A stretch of 64,000 bases of DNA from Sphingobacterium paludis (lineage in GTDB: Bacteria > Bacteroidota > Bacteroidia > Sphingobacteriales > Sphingobacteriaceae). Positions within the stretch are counted from its first letter, which is position 1; every line of letters starts with the position of its first letter. Below the pieces are notes generated by a model. That model was not told where the DNA came from, did no database searches, and saw only the letters and a list, made by a program, of their open reading frames with translations. Position numbers and translations under genes: made by a program. Below are positions 1 through 8,394 of this stretch, piece by piece. Where the stretch lies: positions 310,001 through 374,000 of the forward strand of contig NZ_SNZV01000005.1 in the NCBI RefSeq assembly GCF_004364125.1, written 5' to 3'.

Positions 1-425
1 ACATCTGCGTAGGGCACCCTTACAAATTCGGCTTGTCCGCCATCAAAGCCACCTGCGATGTGGGAATAACCAAATATACCCCCTACAGCTGTTGCCATGG
101 CATTTGATTCGTGGCAGTTCGCAAATAGCCCCTGTTTACAAAAATTACATCGGCCGCAGGCGATATTAAAGGGTACCAACACCTTATCGCCAACCTTTAC
201 CTTTGTCACCCCCGTCCCCACCTCACGGACCACTCCGATAAACTCGTGACCGAATGTGCTACCAATGCGTGTATCAGGAACCATCCCATGATACAAATGC
301 AAGTCTGAGCCACAAATACAAGCGCGAGTCACTTGTACGATAGCATCCTCCGGATGAAGTATCTTCGGCATGGGCTTTTCTTCGACTCTTACTCGGAAAG
401 GCCCTCTATAGTTCATTGCTTTCAT
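1..425 (-). CDS. Zinc-dependent alcohol dehydrogenase, N-terminal part (cut by window edge)
   Basis: Medium-chain dehydrogenase/reductase that would oxidise an alcohol or aldehyde with NAD(P). Only the first 141 codons lie in the window. Catalytic-zinc ligands are visible as Cys38 in CGSD and His60-Glu61 in GHEF. The structural zinc lobe is Cys90, Cys93, Cys96 and Cys104 (C-x2-C-x2-C-x7-C). The stretch after it (GGIFGYSHIAGGFDGGQAEF) resembles the glutathione-independent formaldehyde dehydrogenase-like branch. The start is ATG at 425; a second in-frame ATG at 416 is possible. It is followed on the same strand by stress-related genes, so a detoxification role is plausible but inferred. The NAD-binding half lies outside the window, so substrate class cannot be judged. 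Confidence 0.9.
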   Translation of the reverse strand, partial: MKAMNYRGPFRVRVEEKPMPKILHPEDAIVQVTRACICGSDLHLYHGMVPDTRIGSTFGHEFIGVVREVGTGVTKVKVGDKVLVPFNIACGRCNFCKQGLFANCHESNAMATAVGGIFGYSHIAGGFDGGQAEFVRVPYAD

Positions 426-460
426 CTATCAATTATTTAATAAGTATATATTTGTTGTTT

Positions 461-1990
461 TTAAAGCTTGTCCAAGTCATGGCTAGCGAGGTGAACAACA
501 GCAGGTCCTGTAAGCAACTCGCCATTTATTCCGTAGCGGGCGCCATGACAGGGGCAGTCCCAACTTTCTTCCGCATTATTCCATTTGACAATACACCCTG
601 CATGCCGGCAAACCGGATCCACCGCGCTAATTGACCCCTCTTGATCTTTATAGATTCCAATCCGTTGGCCCTCATATTTGAGCACGGCGGCATCGCCTTT
701 AGCCAGTTCCGCAAGACCTTCGATCTGATCCACCTCGAGGCGGTCTTTAATAAAATGTTTGAGAACGTCCGCATTCTCCATAACAAGATCTTTCACCGAT
801 GAAAGAGGACCGAAACGTGTTGGCGAATAAAGTTCCCCAAATTCGCAGGTTCCTTTAAGAATGAGATCAGCGAGCATATGTCCTGAAAGAGAACCGAAGA
901 TCATACCGTTGCCCCCGAAACCCGTAGCGATAAGCTCACGACCATCAGACTTACCCGGATAATAGCCGATGAAAGGCAATGCATCTTGGCTCTCGTAATA
1001 TTGAGACGACCATTCGTACAGCTTCTTCTTTGTATCAAACCTTGCCGTAACAAAGGCCTGTAGTTCCAAAAAGTTGAGATGCTCATTTCCATGGTGCGCT
1101 GTTTTATGATCCTGTCCGCCGACCAATAAAAAACGATGTCCACCCTGGACGACGGTTCTGAAATAATGAAAAGGATCTTTCATATCGTACAAAACCTTAT
1201 CGGGACACGCATTTGAATCTGCCAATTCCCAAAGCTGGAGATAGCTTCGATAGGGTGCGATTCGGAAATTCATAAGTTGGATACCCGGCGTTGTATGTGT
1301 GGCGTAGATAACCCTATCGGAGCGGAATACTCGGCCGTCGGCCGTCGTTACCGAAAGCCTACCCTCTTCACGCGTGACATGCTGCACTAAGGCCTGTGTC
1401 AGAATCCTTCCGCCCAAAGCTTCGAAGGCGCTGGCCATGCCTAATACATATTTCGTTGGATTGAAATGGCCCTGCTCAGCGAATTCTATCGCATATAGTG
1501 GTTTTACCGGTATAGCTAACTCATCAATTTCTTTGCATGAGATACCTAGCTGCACGATCGCCTCTTTTATTTTTTGAAGTTCTTTTTTTTCATCTTCGGT
1601 TGTAGCATACATCTGTCCATTACATTCAGTCAGATCACAATCGATGGCATATTTATCTACGTTGTAGTGAATCCATTCGATAGCTCTTCGGGTTGAATGC
1701 AATACATCTTTTGCCTTATCAAGACCATGCTGTTGTATAATATCCGAGTAAGGGGTATCCAATACGGTATTTAAATGAGCCGATGTGCCCCCGGTGGTAC
1801 CAAAGGCTATGGATTGGGCTTCCAGCACGCAACATAGCTGCCCCTGTTCCTGCAAAGCCAATGCGGCAGTTAGCCCCGTTATTCCGGCGCCTATTATAAG
1901 CACATCCACGTCCCCTGGGTCAGCAATACTGCCTAAGGTTCGATCTGGAACATCTTGCCAAATACTCCTATTCTTGCCATCTCTTTTCAT
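461..1990 (-). CDS. FAD-dependent oxidoreductase with C-terminal Rieske [2Fe-2S] domain
   Basis: Two-domain flavoprotein of 509 residues. The N-terminal part is a DAO-type FAD-binding fold: a dinucleotide motif (GAGITG) near residues 33-38 and a second FAD motif near residue 350 (ATGFGGNGM). The last 60 residues form a Rieske domain with Cys461-x-His463 and Cys479-x2-His482, the four ligands of a [2Fe-2S] cluster. The family occurs in many bacteria, usually with unknown substrate; the cluster probably passes electrons to or from the flavin. No signal peptide is seen, so it is cytoplasmic. It lies 35 bp upstream of the alcohol dehydrogenase on the same strand, which suggests cotranscription. 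Confidence 0.9.
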   Translation of the reverse strand: MKRDGKNRSIWQDVPDRTLGSIADPGDVDVLIIGAGITGLTAALALQEQGQLCCVLEAQSIAFGTTGGTSAHLNTVLDTPYSDIIQQHGLDKAKDVLHSTRRAIEWIHYNVDKYAIDCDLTECNGQMYATTEDEKKELQKIKEAIVQLGISCKEIDELAIPVKPLYAIEFAEQGHFNPTKYVLGMASAFEALGGRILTQALVQHVTREEGRLSVTTADGRVFRSDRVIYATHTTPGIQLMNFRIAPYRSYLQLWELADSNACPDKVLYDMKDPFHYFRTVVQGGHRFLLVGGQDHKTAHHGNEHLNFLELQAFVTARFDTKKKLYEWSSQYYESQDALPFIGYYPGKSDGRELIATGFGGNGMIFGSLSGHMLADLILKGTCEFGELYSPTRFGPLSSVKDLVMENADVLKHFIKDRLEVDQIEGLAELAKGDAAVLKYEGQRIGIYKDQEGSISAVDPVCRHAGCIVKWNNAEESWDCPCHGARYGINGELLTGPAVVHLASHDLDKL

Positions 1991-2142
1991 AATGTTTATC
2001 GTTTTACTAATTGTTTAAGCTTTTGAACGGTAAAACATGAATATGTGCAAACAGTTCCCGAGCTGCGTCGTTCAGGCATATTCACGAATGTCATTACGTG
2101 TTCTCTTTTGCAATCTACGTATACGTCATCTGCACCGGTTGC

Positions 2143-2176
2143 GCCAAAAAAAAGCCGGCCCTATGGCCGGCTTTAA
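2143..2176 (-). terminator. Rho-independent terminator of the DUF892 gene
   Basis: Perfect 10-bp stem AAAGCCGGCC (2151-2160) / GGCCGGCTTT (2165-2174) with a CTAT loop. On the minus strand it is followed by an eight-T run. It lies about 30 bp past the stop of the DUF892 gene. Confidence 0.85.
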
Positions 2177-2201
2177 GCCACAGTGTGCTATGCTTCTTGC
2201 C

Positions 2202-2732
2202 TTATTCTGTAGCCACGTTGGCATCTGCTAACGCAATCTCGGTCAACAACTCATCGGTTTCTTTTTCCTCCGCTAGTGTTTGCCCTAGTAGCTCTTTCAC
2301 GTCTTCATGTCCCATCAGCTGCGCGAACGTAACGACACAACCATAGCTCGCTATTTCATAATGTTCGACCTTTTGAGCAGCCACGATCAATGCGGCGTCT
2401 AACACCTCGGGGCTATCCTGAAATTCCTCGATGATTTCTTCGGCTTCTGCTAGCAACCCTTCCATCGCTTTACATTTTTTTCCCCTTGCTGCCAAACCTA
2501 ACGTAGAAAACACCGTTTTCAACCGTTCGATATGGCCTTCAGTTTGCTCGTAATGCGTATCGAATGCTGTTTTTAATTTTTCACTTTTTGCTGCCTTGCT
2601 CAATTTTTTTAAGCCTTGTAACAGCTGTCTCTCTGCGCCTAGAATGTCTTTTAATTCATCGACGAGAAGTTCATGTAAATGCGCATTTGGCATAGTTCCT
2701 TGCTCTTGTTTTTCTTGTGATTTATTTGCCAT
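2202..2732 (-). CDS. DUF892 ferritin-like protein (YciE/YciF family)
   Basis: A 176-residue all-helical protein of the DUF892 family, a ferritin-like four-helix fold linked in other bacteria to stress and stationary phase. The typical N-terminal pattern is present (HELLVDELKDILGAERQLL, about residues 20-38). The helices carry carboxylate/His pairs that could bind a di-metal centre: E and H in YEQTEGHIERL near residue 68, and E-H-Y-E near residue 126. No signal peptide. Its own terminator follows and a 177-bp gap separates it from the manganese catalase upstream. Metal binding is a family expectation, not shown here. Confidence 0.9.
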   Translation of the reverse strand: MANKSQEKQEQGTMPNAHLHELLVDELKDILGAERQLLQGLKKLSKAAKSEKLKTAFDTHYEQTEGHIERLKTVFSTLGLAARGKKCKAMEGLLAEAEEIIEEFQDSPEVLDAALIVAAQKVEHYEIASYGCVVTFAQLMGHEDVKELLGQTLAEEKETDELLTEIALADANVATE

Positions 2733-2909
2733 GATCGTTTTAATTTTAATATCTACTGAACGTGGGCATTGGTGATAAGTTTACAGGGAAACTTCTTGAT
2801 CTGCACGTTTTATACCTGCCGCTTCAACATTTTTACACGTCCGTTTCCAATAACTTACGCCGCGGTTAACGGCATGCAAAAAGAAATGAAGTAGCTATCT
2901 AGCCAGCGT

Positions 2910-3875
2910 CTATGGTGACTTTTTTTTCGTTCTCGGATTTGGTCCCGCTTTCTTTTCCATATTTTTTAGCGTTTTATCCTTGAATTCGGTGAAGGCGTCC
3001 GCTAATTTTTGTAGCTCTGGATCCAAGCCTGGCGCAAACTCTTCGGGACGTTCGGGTGCAACAGGATTCGGGTACGACTCTTTTGGTTCTTTTAGAGTCA
3101 CTAACTCCGTTCCGTCATTTGCTGGAGCCGTTCCTTGAAAAATTTTGTCCATTTGGGAACCATCTAATCGGAAGGTGTATTGCTCTCGATGTATCCCTGC
3201 ATCGATCAATTTCTTAACTTCTGGATATTGTGTCGCGTCGAATTTGGGAATCGGTAGCGCTTTTGCCCAATCAACGCCCAACGTTTCTAACGCTTTGGCG
3301 AAAGCCATTTCGTGTGCTTCGTCTCTAGCAATGAGAAAAGCAACCGTAGCGCGTAACGTCTTATTGGACGACATTTGATAGATACGACATTTTTGCAATC
3401 TGCCCGTTGATTCGAGCACCAAATTGTCCATCAAATCCAAAACGAGGTTTCCATGGTTATGCACATACGATCCACTCCAGGGGTTTCCTGCAGCATCTAC
3501 CGGCATTGCTCCCTGAGCACCGTGGATAAAATGATGTGGATTGGGTGCGTGCCGGGCAATATCCAGTGTAGGATCGCCACCCGCACCGGGAACGTCAAAT
3601 TTTCCTCCATGATATTCTGGTGCCCCGTCAAGCAATCGCGAGATGGTTTTGGTAATAAGCTCTACATGGCTTATTTCCTCTATACCCACACCCTGTATCA
3701 AATCGAGGTACGGAATGCCGTCGCCACGAAAATTAAAACTTTGGAAAAGATATTGCATCATGGTGCGCATTTCTCCGAACTGACCACCTAGACCCTCTTG
3801 CAAGATGTTTGCTGCCGACGGATCTGGTTGATCGTCGACGATTGGGTTTATTAAACTTTGTACGTGATAAAACAT
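2910..3875 (-). CDS. Manganese catalase
   Basis: Non-heme dimanganese catalase that dismutates hydrogen peroxide in the cytoplasm. At 321 residues it has the usual length. The ligands of the Lactiplantibacillus enzyme (E35, E66, H69, E148, H181) correspond to Glu35, Glu67, His70, Glu155 and His188 here, with the E..H spacings preserved. The C-terminal 40 residues are Lys/Pro-rich, as is common in Bacteroidota members. Between DUF892 and DUF4142 it makes a run of three ferritin-like proteins on one strand, a typical stress-protection neighbourhood. Start ATG at 3875, with no competing upstream start. Confidence 0.95.
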   Translation of the reverse strand: MFYHVQSLINPIVDDQPDPSAANILQEGLGGQFGEMRTMMQYLFQSFNFRGDGIPYLDLIQGVGIEEISHVELITKTISRLLDGAPEYHGGKFDVPGAGGDPTLDIARHAPNPHHFIHGAQGAMPVDAAGNPWSGSYVHNHGNLVLDLMDNLVLESTGRLQKCRIYQMSSNKTLRATVAFLIARDEAHEMAFAKALETLGVDWAKALPIPKFDATQYPEVKKLIDAGIHREQYTFRLDGSQMDKIFQGTAPANDGTELVTLKEPKESYPNPVAPERPEEFAPGLDPELQKLADAFTEFKDKTLKNMEKKAGPNPRTKKKSP

Positions 3876-3948
3876 AATTAAAAGATTGAATACGAAAACT
3901 CTGTTAAAACTGTTACTGCTTCAGAGCGGGTTCAAGGTACTATCCCGC

Positions 3949-4551
3949 TTATTTAATTTCTGATTTAATGGTATTGATCAATTCGAGATGATGAAGCACA
4001 ATGGGTGTAGTTTTTTCAGCAAAGCCTTTCAGCTTCTCATTTGTCAAGCTGCTTTTGCCCTGTTCCATTAAATCTCTGGTTTTCTCGTGCCCCTCAACCA
4101 TGGCTGCCACGTAAGCTCTATCAAACTCAACACCCGATTTAGACGCGAGCTCTTTTCGTTTTTCCGCGTGTTCTGCATCCAACGATGTCGGTAGCATCAA
4201 GTTGTCTGCTGCAGCAATTTCTTGCAGTTCTGCATTCGCTTTGCCATGATCGGTAACCATCATGGATGCAAACTCCTTCACGCGAGCGTGTTGCGCCTTT
4301 TCTAGTGCTAATTGGCCAAATTCAACTTCTGCCATGCCACTGATAGCAGCCTTGGAAGCAAAAGTTGTGTCTGCAATATCCGCTGCAGCAACGGATGCTG
4401 TGCTGTCTGATCCAGTGGAGGTAGGACCGGCAACATATGCACTGTCGTCGCTGCGTCCTTCTGTGTTCGCGCTGTTGCCACAGGCGTATACGAAATAGCT
4501 GGTAGCCGCTATGGCCAAGATTGGAATCGTTCTTTTCATCATCTTTTTCAA
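3949..4551 (-). CDS. DUF4142 lipoprotein
   Basis: A 200-residue lipoprotein: the N-terminus is a hydrophobic signal ending in FVYAC, so Cys24 should be lipidated. A Ser/Thr/Ala-rich linker (residues 28-65) leads to a DUF4142 domain (about 70-198). The domain shows the recurring pattern of FGQLALEKAQHARVKEFASM, then a DHGKAN segment and a second helical pair. DUF4142 is ferritin-like and is often found beside catalases and DUF892 proteins in stress loci, as here. The molecular function is unknown. It should be anchored in the periplasm or outer membrane. Confidence 0.88.
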   Translation of the reverse strand: MKKMMKRTIPILAIAATSYFVYACGNSANTEGRSDDSAYVAGPTSTGSDSTASVAAADIADTTFASKAAISGMAEVEFGQLALEKAQHARVKEFASMMVTDHGKANAELQEIAAADNLMLPTSLDAEHAEKRKELASKSGVEFDRAYVAAMVEGHEKTRDLMEQGKSSLTNEKLKGFAEKTTPIVLHHLELINTIKSEIK

Positions 4552-4720
4552 TTTTCCTGTCTAACGGGGATGCTTTCGCTTTAGTTCTAGGTTATTTACT
4601 TATAGCGCATTAACCGTAGAAACCGTAGTATACAGGAAAATTACGTACGTAGCAGATTATGTACAAATGCGGCAGCAGGCAGCGTACCGCTTTATTTCCA
4701 ATCCATACGATGCTGGGGAA

Positions 4721-5023
4721 TCATCGGCACACATTTAGGAAAGAAAATTCCGTCGAAGTCAAAGAAAAAAAGCTTCCACTTTCGCGATGTCTGATCTCTA
4801 ATAGCGCCTGGAGGTTATCCGATGTGCTAAAATATCGATAGTCGAATGCTGCTCCTAAAACAAAGGCATTGTTCTTCTTTGTATTGACCAAGTTTAAGCG
4901 ATCGCCGTCGCTTGCATCTTGAACCAAACTAAACTCAATGGGTGATGAGAGGGAGAACGGCTTTTTGCGGACTAAAGAACGGGAAATCAAATTGGCGGAT
5001 ATCGAAAATTGGGAAGACTTTTA
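4721..5023 (-). pseudogene. Relic of an outer-membrane beta-barrel C-terminus
   Basis: A minus-strand open frame without a usable ATG follows an in-frame TAA. It encodes alternating polar/hydrophobic strands such as SQFSISANLISRSL, FSLSSPIEFSLVQDASDGD and NAFVLGAAFDYRYF, a texture typical of the last strands of a Bacteroidota beta-barrel. No N-terminal part, signal peptide or start is present. I read it as the decayed tail of a barrel protein. The rest of 4552-5103 holds nothing else I recognise. A chance ORF remains possible. Confidence 0.35.
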
Positions 5024-5103
5024 GCCCGCCTCAAGCATACAATAAGATCGTACTGCATTGAACTAAACCAGCCCACTCGGGTTTAATAGTAAATAGTTTT
5101 ATT

Positions 5104-5913
5104 ATGAGCAGAAAAATCATATTTATTCACGGGATGTTTCAAAATCCTGTCAGTTGGACACCTTGGATGCGCTATTTCGGGGAGCAGGGTTTCGATTGTA
5201 GCGCACCGGCGTGGCCTGATCACGAGGGGGAGCCAAAGATGCTGCGCACCTCTCCTCCCGACACTTTGGGCGATCTCTCCTTGGAAGATGTGATCCAAAA
5301 ATTGGAAGCAGACGTCATTCGTGCAGGTGGAAATGATGCCGATACCAGCAAACGACCGATACTCATCGGCCATTCTGTTGGCGGATTGATTGCCCAGATT
5401 TTTGTTGCGCGCGGACTGGCCAGTATGGCTGTCGCGATATGTCCTGTTGCACCCAATAAAATGATGACCCTTGACTGGCCATTTTTTAAAAATGTAGCGG
5501 CAATTGCCAACCCATTCAAGGGCGATAAACCCTTTGCGCATACTGCGGAAACTTTTCACGAAAGCTTCTGCAACACACTAAATAAGGAGGATGCTGCGCT
5601 CGCCTTCGAGCTTACAGCAACGCAAGATAGCCGGAATGTACTGCGCGGATGTTTAGGATCTGCAGGCGAAATAGACATTAGCCTAAAACATGTGCCCCTG
5701 CTATTTATTAGCGCAAAAGAGGATAAGATTATTCCGTACGAGTTGGTCGAAAAAAATGCTGCCGCATATACCGATGTGTCCAGCATCGTGACGTATAAGG
5801 AATTCCCTGACCGATCGCATTTTATATGTGGCGAACCGGGTTCGCAAGAGGTTATCGACCATGTACAACAGTGGATCAGAGAGCAGCAGTCTACCGTGCC
5901 CTTGTTTGTGTAA
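5104..5913 (+). CDS. Alpha/beta hydrolase
   Basis: A 269-residue single-domain alpha/beta-hydrolase with no signal peptide. The opening IIFIHGMFQNP is the strand-loop of the oxyanion hole. The nucleophile elbow is GHSVGG with Ser91. The acid is probably the Asp in SAKEDKIIP (about 214) and the base the His in DRSHFI (about 242), so the triad is complete. The substrate cannot be deduced; relatives are annotated as lipases, esterases or chloroperoxidase-like hydrolases. It is a single-gene plus-strand unit convergent with the SRAP gene and ends in a strong terminator. Confidence 0.85.
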   Translation: MSRKIIFIHGMFQNPVSWTPWMRYFGEQGFDCSAPAWPDHEGEPKMLRTSPPDTLGDLSLEDVIQKLEADVIRAGGNDADTSKRPILIGHSVGGLIAQIFVARGLASMAVAICPVAPNKMMTLDWPFFKNVAAIANPFKGDKPFAHTAETFHESFCNTLNKEDAALAFELTATQDSRNVLRGCLGSAGEIDISLKHVPLLFISAKEDKIIPYELVEKNAAAYTDVSSIVTYKEFPDRSHFICGEPGSQEVIDHVQQWIREQQSTVPLFV

Positions 5914-5983
5914 CAAGATTGCACACATGCAAGATAAAAAGCGTAATTCCATCGCGTGCTGATCGCGCAGGTATTAAGATCAA

Positions 5984-6024
5984 TGTAGATAGCGCATTTG
6001 GTTGCGTCTATCTACATTTTTTTT
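5984..6024 (+). terminator. Terminator of the alpha/beta hydrolase gene
   Basis: Stem TGTAGATA-GCGCA (5984-5996) with TGCG-TCTATCTACA (6003-6016), one bulged base, loop TTTGGT, then eight T on the plus strand. The T run ends exactly where the convergent SRAP gene stops (6025). Confidence 0.85.
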
Positions 6025-6702
6025 CTAAAAAAGATCCAATTGTGGGCCCGTTTGATCCGGATTGTTGACGTCCTTATTCCGGGCATTGTTCACCTTCCTA
6101 TCCACCTGCCATCCTTCGAGCACATGGTCGTCCACGGGCCGTAGCAAATTAAAGCGCGTACGGAAGGGTAGCGAGCGATCTAACCATTTAAGGGCATCTG
6201 CCTGCGACAGCACACAAGGCATGCGATCATGCACTTTGCCCATGAGGTTGTTCGCTGGCTGCATAATCATAGTACAGGTAGGAATAATCAGGCCTGATGC
6301 CGTGTCCTTCCACGTATCCCATAAACCTGCCAGGTAAAGAATACCCTTATCTTTTCTTCGGAAGTAATAGGGCTGACTCGGTTTCAGACGCTTATCAAAC
6401 TCATAAAATCCTTCAATCACAAAGATGCAATGCCGCCTCCCCAACACATGTTTATACGTAGCAAGTCTGTGCACAGTTTCGATCCGCGCATAGGTTGTGG
6501 CATACTTCGGCGGCTCACTGGCAAAACTGGGAATAAGCCCCCATTTCACATAGTGGATCTTTCCTGGCCGGGCATCCAGAATAACGGGCATCTCGGTGCC
6601 TGGTGGTCTGTTGGTATCTTTTTCTACATTTTTTCCACCCAATTCTACGCCTGCTTTCTTCGCAAGCTCTTTCGCTTCACTAATCAATGTTCTACCACAC
6701 AT
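6025..6702 (-). CDS. SOS response-associated peptidase (SRAP/HMCES/YedK-like)
   Basis: A 225-residue SRAP protein. The family uses Cys2, exposed after Met removal, to crosslink abasic sites in single-stranded DNA and protect them. Visible here: MCGR at the start, WGLIPSFA, EGFYEF with the active-site Glu, and VHDRMP with the active-site His. One oddity: the family motif containing the conserved Asn (NAR-ET) reads YARIET, so that Asn is Tyr; the codon is TAT at about 6500. The gene follows umuC by 6 bp on the same strand and is almost certainly cotranscribed, which fits joint use in replication past damaged bases. Confidence 0.92.
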   Translation of the reverse strand: MCGRTLISEAKELAKKAGVELGGKNVEKDTNRPPGTEMPVILDARPGKIHYVKWGLIPSFASEPPKYATTYARIETVHRLATYKHVLGRRHCIFVIEGFYEFDKRLKPSQPYYFRRKDKGILYLAGLWDTWKDTASGLIIPTCTMIMQPANNLMGKVHDRMPCVLSQADALKWLDRSLPFRTRFNLLRPVDDHVLEGWQVDRKVNNARNKDVNNPDQTGPQLDLF

Positions 6703-6708
6703 ATCAAA

Positions 6709-7956
6709 CTATTTTACGCCAACAATATCTGTCCAACGGGTCGTGTATCCTGCACTCAAATGCTCATGCTTTAATCGCCATTTCTTTTCGAAACCCTCGC
6801 TTGCCAACCGCACCGCACCTCTTCCATAAGCGGTATTTATCTGATCGATGATGGCAGAAAGACCGGTATGTTTCGCCTTATGCTCTTGAAAAAGGTTGTA
6901 TTGTAGCTCCGCTTCAGGAATGAGCACCGTCGCGATAACACCCGCCTTTCGGTACTTTATGCCCGTACGGAAGAGCATACGAGCCACCTTCGTGGCAACA
7001 GAAACAATTTCGAGCGTGCTGTTACTGGCGATAGCCATACGGTGCACATGCCTGGGGTAGTGCTGCGGATGATCTTCGCGGTGGACGTTGGTGAACATAA
7101 ATACTTCCAGGAACTGGCAACATAAGCTTTCCGCACGCAGCTTCTCCGCCAAACGGCTTGCATAGGCTGTAACCGCTTCGCAAAGCACATGGGGATCCTC
7201 AATATAACAGCTGAACGATCGCGTAACGGACAGGCCCTTAGCCTTAGCCTTCGCCGGCGGATCGCCTATACTTAACATAGGGCGCCCCCAAAGTTCATTA
7301 TAAAGTCGCTGCCCCTGCACTGTCATATTATTTTTAAACCACATTTCAGGCATATCCCTCAACTGGCCTACCGTCTCGATGCCAAGTTTCTCGATCTTTT
7401 TATAATATTGACGACCAACACCCCATAAGTCTTCCACTGGAAATGTAGCAAGAGCTTCAGCTATTGATTTATCAGAGTCCATTACAAACACGCCCTTATT
7501 TTTCTTCGCGAGCTTATTAGCCACTTTTGCTAAGGTCTTGGTAGGACCGATACCAATAGATACGGGTATGCCTGTGTTGCGAATTATTGCTGCCCTCGCC
7601 TGCACGGTATGTTCATAAATATGCTTGATGCCCGCCGCCCATGCAAAACATTCATCGATGCTATATGGAACAACCATAGGAAACCAACGGCCTAAACTGT
7701 GCATCACGCGTTCGGAAAGATCACCGTAGAGGACATAATTACTGGAAAACACCTGAATATCGTGCTTCGTAATCAAATCTCGCACGAGGAAGGCTGGGTC
7801 ACCCATCCGGATACCTAGCTGTTTGGCTTCCTCACTTCGCGCGATCACGCATCCATCGTTGTTGGATAGCACCACAACTGGCACAAGTCTCAACGACGGT
7901 TTAAATAGTCGCTCCGCTGATGCATAGAAATTATTACAATCACACAGTGCAAACAT
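6709..7956 (-). CDS. umuC: Y-family DNA polymerase, UmuC (Pol V catalytic subunit)
   Basis: Error-prone translesion polymerase of 415 residues, near the length of E. coli UmuC. The N-terminal palm shows [10 protein letters not shown] with Asp6 and YSIDECF with the catalytic Asp/Glu pair near residue 101. [16 protein letters not shown] is the conserved fingers/palm segment and the little-finger domain follows. The C-terminal tail (about 350-415) is the UmuC-specific region. UmuD usually sits directly upstream; here it does not, and a diverged UmuD homologue lies 27 kb away (34623-35051). A purine-rich stretch (AGGAGGGAAG) lies about 12 nt upstream of the ATG. The candidate promoter with a palindromic box is about 190 bp upstream. 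Confidence 0.95.
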   Translation of the reverse strand: MFALCDCNNFYASAERLFKPSLRLVPVVVLSNNDGCVIARSEEAKQLGIRMGDPAFLVRDLITKHDIQVFSSNYVLYGDLSERVMHSLGRWFPMVVPYSIDECFAWAAGIKHIYEHTVQARAAIIRNTGIPVSIGIGPTKTLAKVANKLAKKNKGVFVMDSDKSIAEALATFPVEDLWGVGRQYYKKIEKLGIETVGQLRDMPEMWFKNNMTVQGQRLYNELWGRPMLSIGDPPAKAKAKGLSVTRSFSCYIEDPHVLCEAVTAYASRLAEKLRAESLCCQFLEVFMFTNVHREDHPQHYPRHVHRMAIASNSTLEIVSVATKVARMLFRTGIKYRKAGVIATVLIPEAELQYNLFQEHKAKHTGLSAIIDQINTAYGRGAVRLASEGFEKKWRLKHEHLSAGYTTRWTDIVGVK

Positions 7957-8029
7957 ATATGTATCTTCCCTCCTCTAGTCCTTCTGACATGCTGCCCTCA
8001 CTTACAGTAGTATCACCCATTCTTTGCAT
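7940..8029 (-). CDS. Possible 29-aa upstream ORF overlapping the umuC start
   Basis: An ATG at 8029 opens a 29-codon frame (MQRMGDTT...YIYVCTV) that ends 17 nt inside umuC in another frame. It lies in what would be the umuC 5' leader if transcription starts at the box at 8151-8158. The overlap could couple translation to umuC, but the peptide resembles nothing I know and such a short frame could arise by chance. Confidence 0.2.
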   Translation of the reverse strand: MQRMGDTTVSEGSMSEGLEEGRYIYVCTV

Positions 8030-8394
8030 CACTATCTTCCGATTTTATTTAAAAATCTATACATCCTATTGCGCAGGAGGTCGCAGCTATTCGTCACCCA
8101 ATTAATAAATGACCGCTTAGCGCACACCTCATGATCTTTTAATCATAGAACAAAGTTATACTAATAATTTTAGTAATTTAATTTTTAAAAAGAAATTGCG
8201 TATTTATCCATGGACGTATGACAATCCCTTGATATACAAGATCCCAATAAAATTTTACGAGAGTACTTTAATAGGGATAGAAAACTTAGATCGAAATTTC
8301 GGAGATCAATCTTTCGCCGTATTTGCTACATACAGACAACGGTCGAATATCCTGTGTAAGTCTTTTAATTTAATGTTGTATCGTAGCATAATCG
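7957..8394. other. Intergenic region upstream of umuC
   Basis: About 440 bp between umuC and the 137-aa gene. Seen here: the possible uORF at 7940-8029, and the TACTAA...TTAGTA palindrome with its -7-like box at 8151-8175. The part from 8176 to 8394 holds no gene or hairpin that I can support; a plus-strand frame there runs into the 137-aa gene antisense and looks random. Confidence 0.5.
8151..8175 (-). promoter_or_regulatory. umuC promoter with palindromic operator-like box
   Basis: TACTAA (8159-8164), five bases, TTAGTA (8170-8175): a perfect inverted repeat. Directly beside it, on the minus strand, lies TAACTTTG (8158-8151), matching the Bacteroidota -7 element TAnnTTTG. No TTG is found at the usual -33 spacing, and the palindrome fills the -33/-7 spacer. 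The same arrangement with identical 6-bp arms occurs before the UmuD-like gene (35056-35080). Confidence 0.65.
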
